Source: Caulobacter sp. RHG1 (GTDB taxonomy: Bacteria > Pseudomonadota > Alphaproteobacteria > Caulobacterales > Caulobacteraceae). From it: 64,000 bases of DNA. The position numbers and the translations under genes are program-made. The stretch lies in contig NZ_SMZP01000001.1 of the NCBI RefSeq assembly GCF_013181195.1, positions 496,001-560,000 on the forward strand, read 5' to 3'. Numbering within the stretch: the stretch's first letter is position 1; each line of letters begins with the position of its first letter. The notes below the pieces were generated by a model. The model saw only the letters and a list, made by a program, of their open reading frames with translations. It did no database searches and was not told the DNA's origin. Below, one piece after another: positions 14,187 through 23,650 of the stretch.

Positions 14187-17045
14187 ATGGCGATCTACCA
14201 CTTCTCCGTCAAAGCCATCAGCCGCGCCACCGGGGCCAGCGCCGTGGCCTCGGCTGCCTATCGCTCGGCTTCGCGGCTGCACGATGAGCGGCTGGATCGC
14301 GACCACGACTTCACCAACAAGAGCGGCGTCGTCCATTCCGATATCATGCTGCCAGAGGGTGCCCCTGAGCAGCTCTGCGACCGAGCCAAGTTGTGGAACA
14401 CCGTCGAGGCCGGCGAAAAGCGCAAGGACGCCCAGCTTTCGCGCGAGGTCGAGTTCGCCATTCCCCGTGAGATGGACCAGGCGCAGGGCATCGACCTGGC
14501 CCGCGATTTCGTCCAGCGCGAAATGGTCGATCGCGGCATGGTCGCCGATCTCAATGTGCATTGGGACATCGGCCCTGACGGTCTGGCCAAACCCCACGCC
14601 CACGTCATGCTCAGCATGCGCGAAATCAGCGAGGATGGCTTCGGCGCCAAGGTCCGCGACTGGAACCGCACCGAACTGGTGGAGCGCTGGCGTGAGGCCT
14701 GGGCCGACCACGTCAACGAGCGGCTGGCGCAGCTCGACATCGACGCGCGGATCGATCACCGCAGCCTGGAAGACCAGGGCATCGACCTGGAGCCGCAGCA
14801 TAAGATCGGCCCGGCCGCCGGACGCATGGCCGGCGAAGGCGTCGAGACCGAGCGGCTCGAAGATCATCACCGCATCGCCCGCGAGAATGGCGACAAGATC
14901 ATCGCCGATCCGCGCATCGCGCTGGACGCCATCACCCGCCAGCAGGCGACCTTCACCCGCTACGACCTAGCGAAGTTCATCCACCGCCACTCGGACGGCA
15001 AGGATCAGTTCGACCGGGCCATGAGCGCGGTGCGGACCTCGCCCGAGTTGGTGGCGCTGGGCCAGGACGGGCGCGGCCAGGACCGTTTCACCAGCCGCGA
15101 TATGATCGCTGTCGAGGGGCGGCTGCATCGCGCTAGCGAAGTGATGGCGGAACGTAGGGCGCACGGCGTCAGCGCGTCGCAGCAACGGCGCGCCCTGTCG
15201 CACGCCGAGCAGCGTGGTCTCGTTCTGTCCGGCGAGCAGAAGGCCGCGTTCGAACACGTCACCGAGGGGCGCGATCTCAGCGTCGTCGTCGGCTATGCCG
15301 GCACCGGCAAGTCAGCGCTCTTGGGTGTGGCGCGCGAAGCTTGGGAGGACGCCGGCTATCGCGTCCAGGGCCTGGCGCTGTCGGGCATCGCCGCTGAGAA
15401 CCTGGAGGGCGGGTCGGGCATTGGCTCGCGCACCATCGCTAGCCTCGAGCATCAGTGGGCGACAGACCGCCAGTTGCTGGACGCCCGCGACGTGCTGGTG
15501 ATCGACGAGGCCGGCATGATCGGCTCGCGGCAGATGGAGCGGCTGCTGTCGGCTGCTGAGAAGGCGGGCGCCAAGGTGGTGCTGGTCGGCGATCCTGAAC
15601 AACTCCAGGCCATCGAGGCCGGCGCGGCGTTCCGGTCGATCGCCGAGCGCCATAGCCACGTCGAGATCACCCAGGTTCGGCGCCAACGCGAGGACTGGCA
15701 GCGCGACGCCACGCGGCAGTTGGCCACCGGCCGGACTGGCGAGGCGTTGGCGTCTTACGAGGCGCGCGGCATGGTCCACGCCGCCGAGACGCGCGACCAA
15801 GCGCGGGAGGATCTGGTCGAGCGCTGGGACCGCGCACGCATCGCCGAACCGGGCAAGAACCGGATCATCCTCACCCACACCAATGACGAGGTGCGCGATC
15901 TCAATCTGACCGCCCGCGATCGGCTGCGCCAAGCTGGCGCCTTGGGTGACAACGTGAAGGTCAAGGCCGAGCGTGGCGAGCGGCAATTCGCGGCCGGCGA
16001 TCGGCTGATGTTCCTGAAGAACGACCGTGGGCTGGGCGTGAAGAACGGCATGCTCGGCGAAATCGAGCAAGTCTCGCCCACCCAGATGACCGTGCGGCTC
16101 GACGCGGGGCGATCGGTCGTCTTCGACCTGAAGGACTACGCCCAGGTTGATCACGGCTATGCCGCCACCATTCACAAGAGCCAGGGCGTCACCGTTGATC
16201 GGACGCACGTCCTGGCGACGCCGGGCATGGATCGTCACGGCGCCTATGTGGCCCTGTCGCGGCACCGCGACAGCGTGCAGATCCACTACGGCCGCGACGA
16301 GTTCGAGGATCTCGGCAAGCTGACCCGCGTGCTGTCGCGCGAGCGGGCCAAGGACATGGCCAGCGACTTCGCGGAGCGCCGCGACATCCACGTACCTCCG
16401 TCGATGCGGACGAAGCCGCCTCAGCAGCGCCAGCGCGGGATGTTCGCCGGGTTCAAGCCCGCCAATCCGACGCGTCAGCCGACGGCGCCGGCGCGGGAGG
16501 TCAGCCAGCTTGATCAGCACCGCGCGATGGAGCGTCACGCCCGCGCCGCGGCCGACGTCCTGCGGATGAACGACCGCGGTCTGCCGGTGCTCGCCCATCA
16601 GCGGCGGGCGCTGGAGGAAACGCGCGAGGCGCTGGGGAAGATAAGCCCGCATGGGGCCAAGGATCTTGAACGGGCCTACGCGCGTGAGCCGGGTCTGGCC
16701 AGCGAGACCGCTTCGGGCCGTACCCAGCGGGCGATCCGCGTCCTTCAGCTTGAGGCGGAGGTTCGGGCCGATCCGCGTCTACGGGCCGATCACTTTGTCG
16801 AACGCTGGCAGGGCCTGGAGCGTCAGCGCTCGGCTCTTCACCGCGCGGGCGACATGACTGGCGCCGGCCAGGTCAAGGACCGCATGGGCGCCATGGCCAA
16901 GAGCCTGGAGCGCGACCCGCAGATGGAGTCGTTGCTGCGCGGGCGGCGGGCCGAGCTTGGCCTGCCTTCCGACATGGGACGCAGCGTCGGGCAGGGGTTG
17001 TCCCAGTACCTCGGCATCGGCCGGGGGCGCGGGCTTGGCATCTAG
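14187..17045 (+). CDS. traA: Ti-type conjugative relaxase/helicase TraA
   Basis: 952 residues. The MobA/MobL relaxase domain spans about 1-240: 'AIYHFSVKAISRATGASAVASAAYRSA' contains the likely nicking tyrosine (Tyr25), and His125, His137 and His139 ('HWDIG', 'KPHAHVML') form the HUH-type metal site. A TraI/RecD-like helicase follows, with Walker A 'GYAGTGKSALL' near 370-380, Walker B 'LVIDEAGMIG' near 437-446, and 'GYAATIHKSQG' near 655. A C-terminal tail of about 200 residues is less conserved. ATG 14187 is chosen where the family begins. Intact, so the element can probably be mobilised using another element's mating apparatus. Confidence 0.95.
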   Translation: MAIYHFSVKAISRATGASAVASAAYRSASRLHDERLDRDHDFTNKSGVVHSDIMLPEGAPEQLCDRAKLWNTVEAGEKRKDAQLSREVEFAIPREMDQAQGIDLARDFVQREMVDRGMVADLNVHWDIGPDGLAKPHAHVMLSMREISEDGFGAKVRDWNRTELVERWREAWADHVNERLAQLDIDARIDHRSLEDQGIDLEPQHKIGPAAGRMAGEGVETERLEDHHRIARENGDKIIADPRIALDAITRQQATFTRYDLAKFIHRHSDGKDQFDRAMSAVRTSPELVALGQDGRGQDRFTSRDMIAVEGRLHRASEVMAERRAHGVSASQQRRALSHAEQRGLVLSGEQKAAFEHVTEGRDLSVVVGYAGTGKSALLGVAREAWEDAGYRVQGLALSGIAAENLEGGSGIGSRTIASLEHQWATDRQLLDARDVLVIDEAGMIGSRQMERLLSAAEKAGAKVVLVGDPEQLQAIEAGAAFRSIAERHSHVEITQVRRQREDWQRDATRQLATGRTGEALASYEARGMVHAAETRDQAREDLVERWDRARIAEPGKNRIILTHTNDEVRDLNLTARDRLRQAGALGDNVKVKAERGERQFAAGDRLMFLKNDRGLGVKNGMLGEIEQVSPTQMTVRLDAGRSVVFDLKDYAQVDHGYAATIHKSQGVTVDRTHVLATPGMDRHGAYVALSRHRDSVQIHYGRDEFEDLGKLTRVLSRERAKDMASDFAERRDIHVPPSMRTKPPQQRQRGMFAGFKPANPTRQPTAPAREVSQLDQHRAMERHARAAADVLRMNDRGLPVLAHQRRALEETREALGKISPHGAKDLERAYAREPGLASETASGRTQRAIRVLQLEAEVRADPRLRADHFVERWQGLERQRSALHRAGDMTGAGQVKDRMGAMAKSLERDPQMESLLRGRRAELGLPSDMGRSVGQGLSQYLGIGRGRGLGI

Positions 17046-17056
17046 GAGGAAAGAAA

Positions 17057-17728
17057 ATGGAACAGGATGTTGGAGCCGGAGAGCCAGCCGATGCGGCGGT
17101 GGCCTTCGAGGCGTTGCGCCGCGAGGTGGCGTTGCTAAACGTCGCCGTCGCTGGATTGGCGGCTGAGCGGTCGCCGGCGCCGGACTACAGCGAGACGCTG
17201 GGCGAGATCACTAAAGGCGTCTCCGGCGCGGTCGCGCGGTTGGGGAAGGTGATGGCGAGCCCGGCGCTGGCGATGAGCCCCGTGGAGATGGCCCGGCAGA
17301 TTGCGGCGGCCGGTGATGAGGCCCGGCGACAGGACTGGGCGGCGATGCAGCAAGCCCAGGAAGCGCTTCAGCGCGCCGTTCGCGATCTCGACGGGTGGAT
17401 CGACCGTGCGCGGCTGGCCAGCGTGCAGAACTGGCGGCTTATGCAGGCGGCGGCCTTCGGCGTCGTCGGCGGGGTGGTGCTCTACGTCAGTGTGTCGACC
17501 ATTATCGTCAATGCTGCGCCAACCCGTTGGGCTTGGCCGGAGAAGAGGGCGGCACACGTTCTCGACCGCGACATGTGGTCGGCAGGTGAGCGCCTGCTTT
17601 CGGTCGCGGATCCGGAACGGTGGCGGCGGCTATCGTCGCAAGCCGCGTCTCCTCGCAAAGCTGAGATAGCCGTTGATCAAAGCCTCGCGGCTAAGCGCTC
17701 GCGCCTCACACAAAACCGGAAGCGATGA
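17057..17728 (+). CDS. DUF6118-type protein, membrane-anchored
   Basis: 223 residues directly behind traA with AGGAGG 7 bases before the ATG. A variable head with 'FEALRREVALLNVAVAGLAAE' is followed by 'YSETLGEI.KGV' and a helical region, one membrane segment at about 133-152 ('AAAFGVVGGVVLYV'), and 'RWAWPEKRAAHVLDRDMWSAGERLL'. This is the DUF6118 pattern, commonly found next to TraA in alphaproteobacterial elements. Function is unknown; linkage suggests a role in transfer. Confidence 0.8.
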   Translation: MEQDVGAGEPADAAVAFEALRREVALLNVAVAGLAAERSPAPDYSETLGEITKGVSGAVARLGKVMASPALAMSPVEMARQIAAAGDEARRQDWAAMQQAQEALQRAVRDLDGWIDRARLASVQNWRLMQAAAFGVVGGVVLYVSVSTIIVNAAPTRWAWPEKRAAHVLDRDMWSAGERLLSVADPERWRRLSSQAASPRKAEIAVDQSLAAKRSRLTQNRKR

Positions 17729-17757
17729 CTCACAAACCCCGCGCTTCTGCCGTATCG

Positions 17758-18618
17758 CTATCGCCTAAACGGTAGTGTCGATCGCCAAGCGTCCACGCCC
17801 GAAGCTTGCAGCCGCTGCGTGATTTCCAGAGCGTCAGCTTCTGTTGCAGCAGGCCCAATTCCCACTGAGACGATCGCGCTTCCTCCACTCGGCTTGCTCA
17901 ATGGCAAAGACATGGACCGCGTTAGACCAAACGCGCCAGTCCGTTCGAATGGCGGAATGGGCGGTGTTTCAGACCCATCAGTTCGATTGCCGCCGACATC
18001 TGTGATGCCCTGAGCGCCGACGACCAACATGCGGGAAACCCGAACCTCTCGCTCATCGGCGAAGGCAGGGTGCTTGATCGTAAAGAGATCGACTATCGCC
18101 CGTCGCGCATAGTCGTAGCTTACTTCAAAATCTAAGGGGTCCTCCTCGTAGGCTTCCTGAAGGACCGTCATGCTGGCCCTCAGAAGTCTCGACACGCGCT
18201 CTTCGTCATAGAGGACCGTCCGAATGGCGACACCGGCGTCATGCTCAAGATACGAAGCATCGATCCCCACGACACAGCCACCCCCGTTATCGGCGTACAG
18301 GCGCCACTGGTTCAGGTCGTCGCGACGTTCGGTCAGCGAACCGATCAACATCGTCATGTTACGCTGAACGTCCTCTAGCGCCGTCAATGCGATTACCCGA
18401 GGCACAAGCGACAAGCCGCCTTCAACCGTTGGAAGGAGGCGAAGGTAGAGTTCGCGGGCGAACGCAAACTCCGACGTGTCGTTCATCGCCGTGTACTCGG
18501 ATAGCCAGAAGGTTTGGCTTTCGATCATCGCAAGCGCCGCCGCGACCGACGTGTAATGGTAGAGAACCGGACACTGGTCCGAGCTAAAGTTAAATGGCGT
18601 ATGCGGCTTGTCATCCAT
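17758..18618 (-). CDS. DUF2971 domain protein
   Basis: 286 residues with 'VLYHYTSVAAALAMIESQTFWLSEYTAMNDTSEF' near the start, the signature of DUF2971, then 'LNQWRLYADNGGGCVVGID' and a 'DEREVR' motif near 190. The 'L-Y-H-Y-T-S' plus 'N-D-x-x-E' pattern recalls ADP-ribosyltransferase-fold proteins such as DarT-like families, but this is a weak analogy. It has no partner gene and lies between the tra and ars blocks, a typical cargo position. It could be a defence or stress protein; there is no direct evidence. Confidence 0.75.
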   Translation of the reverse strand: MDDKPHTPFNFSSDQCPVLYHYTSVAAALAMIESQTFWLSEYTAMNDTSEFAFARELYLRLLPTVEGGLSLVPRVIALTALEDVQRNMTMLIGSLTERRDDLNQWRLYADNGGGCVVGIDASYLEHDAGVAIRTVLYDEERVSRLLRASMTVLQEAYEEDPLDFEVSYDYARRAIVDLFTIKHPAFADEREVRVSRMLVVGAQGITDVGGNRTDGSETPPIPPFERTGAFGLTRSMSLPLSKPSGGSAIVSVGIGPAATEADALEITQRLQASGVDAWRSTLPFRR

Positions 18619-18671
18619 GACGCCTACTATCGGATGTCAGCCCTCCAGGCGGTCAACGCCGTAATGCGGGA

Positions 18672-19181
18672 CTAGTCGAGATTGACCTCTAGAATGCGCT
18701 CGACTGCGACGACGTCGCGCCAGACTCCATCCAGCTTTCCATGCTTCTCATGGACTCCGACCTCTCGAAAGCCGGCTGAGCGCAGAAGCGCCAAGCTGGC
18801 CTTGTTCTCAACGAACACCCGCGAGAGCAGCTTCCAGAACCCGGCACCCGTGGCGGCCTCGATCAACGCCTTCATCGCGACGGCGCCCGCGCCCTGGCCG
18901 CGACTTGAGCGACGGACGTAAACAGAGAACTCGGCAATGCCCGCGTAGCAGCAGCGATCCGCGTAGGAGAAGGTCGCGGCATAGCCAGCGACCTGACCGG
19001 CGTCGTCAATGACGACAACGACTGGATGGCGCCCATCAAACCAACCCGAAAGCTGCTCGGCTGTACGCGGCGTTGTTTCGAAAGTCGCGACCCGGTCGGC
19101 GATGCCTTCGTTGTAAATGTCGGCCATCGCAGACGCATCGGCCAGCGTGGCAGGGCGGGTGGTCAGGTGATGCGCGGTCAT
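18672..19181 (-). CDS. arsN1: Arsinothricin N-acetyltransferase ArsN1-type GNAT
   Basis: 169-residue GNAT acetyltransferase. '[28 protein letters not shown]' and '[20 protein letters not shown]' (acetyl-CoA binding R/Q-x-x-G-x-G/A) match the phosphinothricin/arsinothricin acetyltransferase group. ArsN1 acetylates the arsenical antibiotic arsinothricin and often lies in ars operons, as here where it overlaps arsH by four bases. A bar/pat-like activity on phosphinothricin is an alternative by sequence; context favours ArsN. Confidence 0.85.
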   Translation of the reverse strand: MTAHHLTTRPATLADASAMADIYNEGIADRVATFETTPRTAEQLSGWFDGRHPVVVVIDDAGQVAGYAATFSYADRCCYAGIAEFSVYVRRSSRGQGAGAVAMKALIEAATGAGFWKLLSRVFVENKASLALLRSAGFREVGVHEKHGKLDGVWRDVVAVERILEVNLD

Positions 19182-19915
19182 TTGGCTTGCTGGATCTCGT
19201 GGTTCATCGCCGCTGCTCCAAGTTCGACGTGCTCGGCGATCCGACCATTGGCCTTCCGCTCGCTGTAGCGGTCAACGAGGTAGTCGGCTCGATCCCGGGT
19301 CAGCAGGGTGAACTTCACCAGCTCCTCCATGACATCGACGACCCGCTCGTAGTAGCTGGACGGCTTCATCCGATCGTTGTCGTCGAACTCCTTGTAGGCC
19401 ATGGCGACCGACGACTGGTTAGGGATGGTGATCATCCGCATCCAGCGGCCGAGCAGTCGCAGGGTGTTGACCGCGTTGAACGATTGCGAGCCGCCGCTGA
19501 CCTGCATCACCGCCAACGTCCGGCCCTGTGTCGGACGCACACTGCCGATTTCCAGGGGTATCCAGTCGATCTGAGCCTTCATGATGCCGCTGATCGCGCC
19601 GTGACGCTCTGGGCTGCACCAGACCTGGCCCTCGGACCATTGTGACAGTGTCCGCAGTTCCTGGACCTTAGGGTGATCTGGCCCTGTTGCGTCGGGCAAG
19701 GGCAAATCGCGCGGATCGAAGATGCGGGTTTCGCAGCCTAGAACGTCAAGGATGCGGGCGGCCTCCTCCACCAGCAGTCGGCTAAACGAGCGCTCTCGCA
19801 ACGATCCGTACAACAGCAGGATACGCGGCGGATGGGTTGAGGGCTTTGCGGCTTCCAACCGCCTTTGGTCGATCGACGCCAAGAACTTCCGTTCGAGGGC
19901 AGGAAACTCGGTCAT
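19178..19915 (-). CDS. arsH: Organoarsenical oxidase ArsH
   Basis: 245-residue flavodoxin-like NADPH:FMN oxidoreductase. '[26 protein letters not shown]' is the FMN-binding start of ArsH, followed by '[20 protein letters not shown]', '[22 protein letters not shown]' type elements and '[19 protein letters not shown]'. It oxidises trivalent methyl-arsenicals to less toxic pentavalent forms. The start at 19915 is preferred over the track to 19993, which would run through the operator. It is divergent from arsR and overlaps arsN1. Confidence 0.93.
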   Translation of the reverse strand: MTEFPALERKFLASIDQRRLEAAKPSTHPPRILLLYGSLRERSFSRLLVEEAARILDVLGCETRIFDPRDLPLPDATGPDHPKVQELRTLSQWSEGQVWCSPERHGAISGIMKAQIDWIPLEIGSVRPTQGRTLAVMQVSGGSQSFNAVNTLRLLGRWMRMITIPNQSSVAMAYKEFDDNDRMKPSSYYERVVDVMEELVKFTLLTRDRADYLVDRYSERKANGRIAEHVELGAAAMNHEIQQAK

Positions 19916-19948
19916 GCAAGCGACTCCAACTTCGCGATTGATCCATCC

Positions 19949-19974
19949 CATATTTCCGGCATATTGGAAATATG
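19949..19974. promoter_or_regulatory. ArsR operator candidate between arsH and arsR
   Basis: A perfect 9-base inverted repeat, CATATTTCC and GGAAATATG, is separated by 8 bases and ends on the arsR start codon. It lies in the divergent arsH-arsR promoter, where the regulator would control both arms and repress itself. Confidence 0.7.
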
Positions 19975-20343
19975 GAACAGAAAGCCGCCGCAACTAGCCT
20001 GTCCGCCCTCGGTCATGAGGGGCGACTGGCGATCTTCCGCCTGCTCGTGAAAGCCGGCCCGGTTGGTATCGCTGCCGGCGAAATCGCGCGCCGGCTGGAA
20101 GTGATACCGAACACATTGTCGGCCAACCTCAACGTGCTGTCCCACGCCAGATTGATCACGTCGCGCCGAGACGGACGGTCGATCATCTACTCGGCGGACT
20201 ACGCGGCCATGAGCGGCCTGCTGGGTTTCCTCATGGAAGACTGCTGCAACGGCGCCCCTGAGATTTGCGCGCCTTTGGGCGAGATCGTCGCCAAAGCCGC
20301 CGACTGCGATGGAACCTGCCTTACCGGATTGGAGACGGCATGA
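19972..20343 (+). CDS. arsR: ArsR-family arsenic-responsive repressor
   Basis: 123 residues with a winged helix: '[21 protein letters not shown]', '[28 protein letters not shown]' and the wing '[11 protein letters not shown]'. The As(III) site is probably the C-terminal cysteine cluster Cys91-Cys92 and Cys99 ('[10 protein letters not shown]'), not the classical ELCVCDL site in helix 4, so this is the C-terminal-site type known from Acidithiobacillus and alphaproteobacteria. Two more cysteines, 112 and 116, follow. It overlaps arsC by four bases. Confidence 0.93.
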   Translation: MEQKAAATSLSALGHEGRLAIFRLLVKAGPVGIAAGEIARRLEVIPNTLSANLNVLSHARLITSRRDGRSIIYSADYAAMSGLLGFLMEDCCNGAPEICAPLGEIVAKAADCDGTCLTGLETA

Positions 20344-20879
20344 CCGACGACACCAACCACCGCCCGTTCAATGTCCTGTTCCTTTGCACCCACAACTCAG
20401 CGCGCTCGGTCCTCGCTGAGTCGATCATGAACCGGGTCGGCGCAGGGCGCTTCAAGGCCTACTCCGCCGGCTCGATGCCCAGCGGGGTCCTCGATCCCCG
20501 CGCAATCAGTCTGCTGCAACACCTGAGCTACAAGACCGACGACCTTCGCTCGAAGGGCTGGGATGAGTTCGCGCCCCTGACCAATCCAGACGCCCCAGAC
20601 CTCGATTTCGTCTTTACGGTTTGCGACAACGCCGCTGGCGAAGTGTGTCCGATCTGGCCCGGCCAGCCGATGACGGCCCATTGGGGCATTCCCAATCCGG
20701 GCGCGATCAAAGGGACCGACGCCGAGAGCGCCCAGGCCTTCGCCGAGGCCTACCGCCAGCTTAACAGCCGCATCACGCTTTTCTGCGCCCTGCCGATGAC
20801 CTCGCTGGACCGCCTGTCGCTGCAACGGCGCCTGGACGAAATCGGCAAGTCGAGCGCGCCGGACACGTCCGCCGCCTAA
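20340..20879 (+). CDS. arsC: Arsenate reductase, low-molecular-weight phosphatase type
   Basis: 179 residues with the P-loop C16-T-H-N-S-A-R22 (C-x5-R) and 'VFTVCDNA' carrying the second redox cysteine. This family reduces arsenate to arsenite with cysteine relay and thioredoxin or mycothiol-like donors. ATG 20340 overlaps the arsR stop; upstream frame extension is inside arsR and is rejected. It is followed by a second, unrelated arsenate reductase. Confidence 0.93.
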   Translation: MTDDTNHRPFNVLFLCTHNSARSVLAESIMNRVGAGRFKAYSAGSMPSGVLDPRAISLLQHLSYKTDDLRSKGWDEFAPLTNPDAPDLDFVFTVCDNAAGEVCPIWPGQPMTAHWGIPNPGAIKGTDAESAQAFAEAYRQLNSRITLFCALPMTSLDRLSLQRRLDEIGKSSAPDTSAA

Positions 20880-20910
20880 CCCTTCTCGCTTCCTGCACTG
20901 GTGACACCGA

Positions 20911-21324
20911 ATGTCTGACACCGATTTCCCGATCGTGGTCTTCCACAACCCTGCCTGCGGCACATCGCGCAACGTCGTGGCGATGATCGAGGCCGCCGGC
21001 TACACGCCGAAGATCGTCGAGTATCTGATCGCCGGCTGGCGGCACGATCAGTTGCGCGAACTGGCCGGCGAGGCGGGCCTGACGTTCCGCCAGTTGATGC
21101 GGGAAAAGGGCACGCCCGCCGCCGAGTTGGGACTTCTCGACGACAGCGCCACCGAAGACCAAATCCTTGAGGCGATGATCGCCCATCCGATCCTGGTCAA
21201 CCGGCCGCTGGTGGTGACGCCGAAGGGCGTCAAGCTCTGCCGCCCCTCCGAGGTCGTCCTAGACTTGCTGGATCGCAAGCCGACGAGCTTCACGAAGGAA
21301 GACGGCGAAGTCGTCGTCCTGTGA
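20911..21324 (+). CDS. arsC: Arsenate reductase, glutaredoxin type (ArsC)
   Basis: 137 residues of the ArsC/Spx thioredoxin-fold family. The catalytic Cys16 lies in '[11 protein letters not shown]', and '[20 protein letters not shown]' gives the substrate arginines. These enzymes use glutathione and glutaredoxin, unlike the preceding reductase. The stop overlaps the arsB start (GTGA). Having both reductase types in one operon gives two electron sources for the same step. Confidence 0.93.
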   Translation: MSDTDFPIVVFHNPACGTSRNVVAMIEAAGYTPKIVEYLIAGWRHDQLRELAGEAGLTFRQLMREKGTPAAELGLLDDSATEDQILEAMIAHPILVNRPLVVTPKGVKLCRPSEVVLDLLDRKPTSFTKEDGEVVVL

Positions 21325-22610
21325 TCCCAGCTCTTCTCATCTTCCTCCTCACCATCACCCTGGTGATCTGGCAGCCCAAAGGGCTGAGCATTGGCTGGAG
21401 CGCAACGATCGGCGCCATCCTGGCGTTGGCGACGGGCGTGGTCCACCTGGGCGACATCGCCACGGTCTGGCAGATCGTCTGGAACGCTACGGCCGCGTTC
21501 ATCGCCGTCATCATCATCAGCCTTCTGCTCGACGAGGCGGGCTTTTTCGAATGGGCGGCCCTGCATGTGGCGCGCTGGGGCGGTGGCAAGGGGCGCTTGC
21601 TGTTTACTTCGATCGTACTGTTGGGCGCTGCGGTATCCTCGCTGTTCGCCAATGACGGCGCGGCCTTGATCCTGACGCCGATCGTCATCGCCATGCTGAT
21701 GGCGCTGGGCTTCAAGGACAAAGCGACCCTGGCCTTCGTCATGGCCGCCGGCTTCATCGCCGACATGGCGAGCCTGCCGCTAGTGGTTTCCAACCTCGTC
21801 AACATTGTCTCGGCAGACTTCTTCAAGATCGGCTTTGCGCGCTATGCCGCCGTCATGGTCCCGGTCGATCTGGCCGCCATCGCCGCGACCCTCGGTGCGC
21901 TGTTGCTCTACTTCCGGCGGGACATCCCGCGCGGCTACGATGTCGGCCAGTTGAAGGTCCCGCGCGAGGCCATACGCGATCCGGCGACCTTCAAGGCCGG
22001 CTGGGTAGTCCTGGCCCTGCTGCTTGTCGGGTTCTTTGGCCTGGAGCCGCTAGGCGTCCCGGTAAGCGCCACGGCGGCGGTGGGCGCCGTCGTTTTGCTC
22101 GCGATAGCCGGCCGGGGTCATGTCATCAGCACGCGCAAGGTGCTGAAGGGCGCGCCCTGGCAAGTCGTGGTCTTTTCCCTCGGCATGTATCTGGTCGTCT
22201 ACGGACTGCGGAACGCTGGCCTGACAGACCAGGTCGCCGGCCTGCTCAACCACTTCGCCAAGGGCGGCGTCTGGGGCGCGGCGTTTGGCACAGGCGTCCT
22301 CACGGCCCTGTTGTCGTCAGTGATGAACAACATGCCCACCGTTCTCGTCGGCGCTTTGTCGATCGACGCCAGTGGCGCCTCCGGCGTGGTGAAGGAGGCG
22401 ATGATCTACGCCAACGTCATCGGCAGCGATCTCGGGCCGAAGATCACCCCGATCGGCTCTCTGGCGACCCTGCTGTGGCTGCACGTCCTCGGAACCAAGG
22501 GGATCAAGATATCCTGGGGCTATTACTTCAAGGTCGGGGTTGTGCTGACGACGCCAATTCTGCTGATCACGTTGGCGGCTTTAGCATTTCGGCTCACGGC
22601 CCTTCCTTAA
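21321..22610 (+). CDS. arsB: Arsenite efflux permease ArsB
   Basis: 429-residue inner-membrane protein of the ArsB/NhaD superfamily with about 12 hydrophobic segments. '[20 protein letters not shown]' and '[17 protein letters not shown]' are the paired intramembrane signature loops, and '[21 protein letters not shown]' is characteristic. It exports arsenite in exchange for protons and may work without an ArsA ATPase, which is not present here. It begins at GTG 21321, coupled to arsC, and ends the operon. Confidence 0.95.
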   Translation: MIPALLIFLLTITLVIWQPKGLSIGWSATIGAILALATGVVHLGDIATVWQIVWNATAAFIAVIIISLLLDEAGFFEWAALHVARWGGGKGRLLFTSIVLLGAAVSSLFANDGAALILTPIVIAMLMALGFKDKATLAFVMAAGFIADMASLPLVVSNLVNIVSADFFKIGFARYAAVMVPVDLAAIAATLGALLLYFRRDIPRGYDVGQLKVPREAIRDPATFKAGWVVLALLLVGFFGLEPLGVPVSATAAVGAVVLLAIAGRGHVISTRKVLKGAPWQVVVFSLGMYLVVYGLRNAGLTDQVAGLLNHFAKGGVWGAAFGTGVLTALLSSVMNNMPTVLVGALSIDASGASGVVKEAMIYANVIGSDLGPKITPIGSLATLLWLHVLGTKGIKISWGYYFKVGVVLTTPILLITLAALAFRLTALP

Positions 22611-22669
22611 GCGGCGACTGATCGCTGGCGAAAGCGGCATTGGCGGAGGTCGCTGACATGCCGTGATGA

Positions 22670-23443
22670 CTAGGATGGCGTTGCTGGCGGCCCCTTCAGG
22701 TACTCGTCAAAATCCGCTAGCTCGCTCCACGTTCGTGGAGAGCCATCGAACATGGCGCGAAAGCCATCAGCTAAATCCCGGTGACTTGTTGCTCCCAATA
22801 TACCTGCGTCAACAGAGATCTTGAAGTCGATCGAGCCGTTCCACATGTTGATCCGACCATAGCCAGGCGCAAAAGCCACTGAATCCCTGACCTTTGGCAC
22901 CTCGTGTTTAGCTAGCGCCATGCGCAACGCCTCCATCATGCCAAATGTCACATGGATGCGGCGCAGGTCTGCGTCGAGAGTTTCCAGCGCGTCGGGTAGG
23001 GCGGCAGCGGTGCGCAGTTGGTGCGCTCTTATTTCTCGTGCCGTGTGGCGATAACCGAGCGGCCTCTCCAATTGAGCCAACCGCGCCTCGACCCGTCCGC
23101 CCTTAATCAGCTTCATTGTATCCTTGGCCCGCTGCTTCCAAGTACGGAGGAGCTCATAGGCAGCGAAAATCCACATCTGCGATTGGGCAGCGACAAACGC
23201 GGTGTCGAGTGGCGTGCCATCTTCCACCATCCGCGCACGCATCAACTGGCTTTCCAGCTGATTGAGGAAGACATCGACGAGCCCAAGATTGGTGGCTTGC
23301 ATGCTGAGGAAGGGGTCATCCCCCAGCAGCGTCAGGCGCCTAAGCGCAGCCGGCAGGGCTCCCGGATGGATATCAGCGGCATCTACCCAATCGCGCCCTT
23401 GGTCGGGCGCGTCGTGGTCGCTTGGGTCCTCTTCCGGGTCCAT
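22670..23443 (-). CDS. Uncharacterised 257-residue island protein
   Basis: No family was recognised. An acidic head (MDPEEDPSDHD) is followed by a mostly helical body: 'FLNQLESQLMRARM', 'QMWIFAAYELLRTWKQRA', 'ARLAQLERPLGY', and 'LRRIHVTFGMMEALRMALAKHEVPK', then a more beta-like end with 'GRINMWNGSIDFKIS' and 'SHRDLADGFRAMFDG'. No signal peptide or membrane segment. It lies at the tRNA end of the island, oriented inwards, with GGAGG 13 bases before the ATG. Could be cargo such as a defence factor; not supported by motifs. Confidence 0.7.
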   Translation of the reverse strand: MDPEEDPSDHDAPDQGRDWVDAADIHPGALPAALRRLTLLGDDPFLSMQATNLGLVDVFLNQLESQLMRARMVEDGTPLDTAFVAAQSQMWIFAAYELLRTWKQRAKDTMKLIKGGRVEARLAQLERPLGYRHTAREIRAHQLRTAAALPDALETLDADLRRIHVTFGMMEALRMALAKHEVPKVRDSVAFAPGYGRINMWNGSIDFKISVDAGILGATSHRDLADGFRAMFDGSPRTWSELADFDEYLKGPPATPS

Positions 23444-23575
23444 GATCTCGACCTACCTCCACCCTACCCGCCAAATTTGGCATTCTGCAGAGATGGTCAA
23501 GCGGGGCGAGTCGCTCCGAAGGCGGCGCCCACGCATGAGAAAATAATTTAGCAATCACCTAGCGAGCGCCCAGGG

Positions 23576-23601
23576 TAAGTGGGGCCCGGAGTGGGGCCGA
23601 A
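23576..23601 (+). repeat. Two right-end copies of the island-border repeat
   Basis: TAAGTGGGGCCCGG (23576-23589) and GGAGTGGGGCCGAA (23588-23601) repeat the AAGTGGGGCC(G/C) units found at 6585-6706, in the same orientation and also 12 bases apart. They sit about 50 bases inside the right att repeat. Confidence 0.7.
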
Positions 23602-23650
23602 GTTGTGAGGCTGGAGATTTCCGTTTAAAATCAACCCCTTAATCGGGGTG

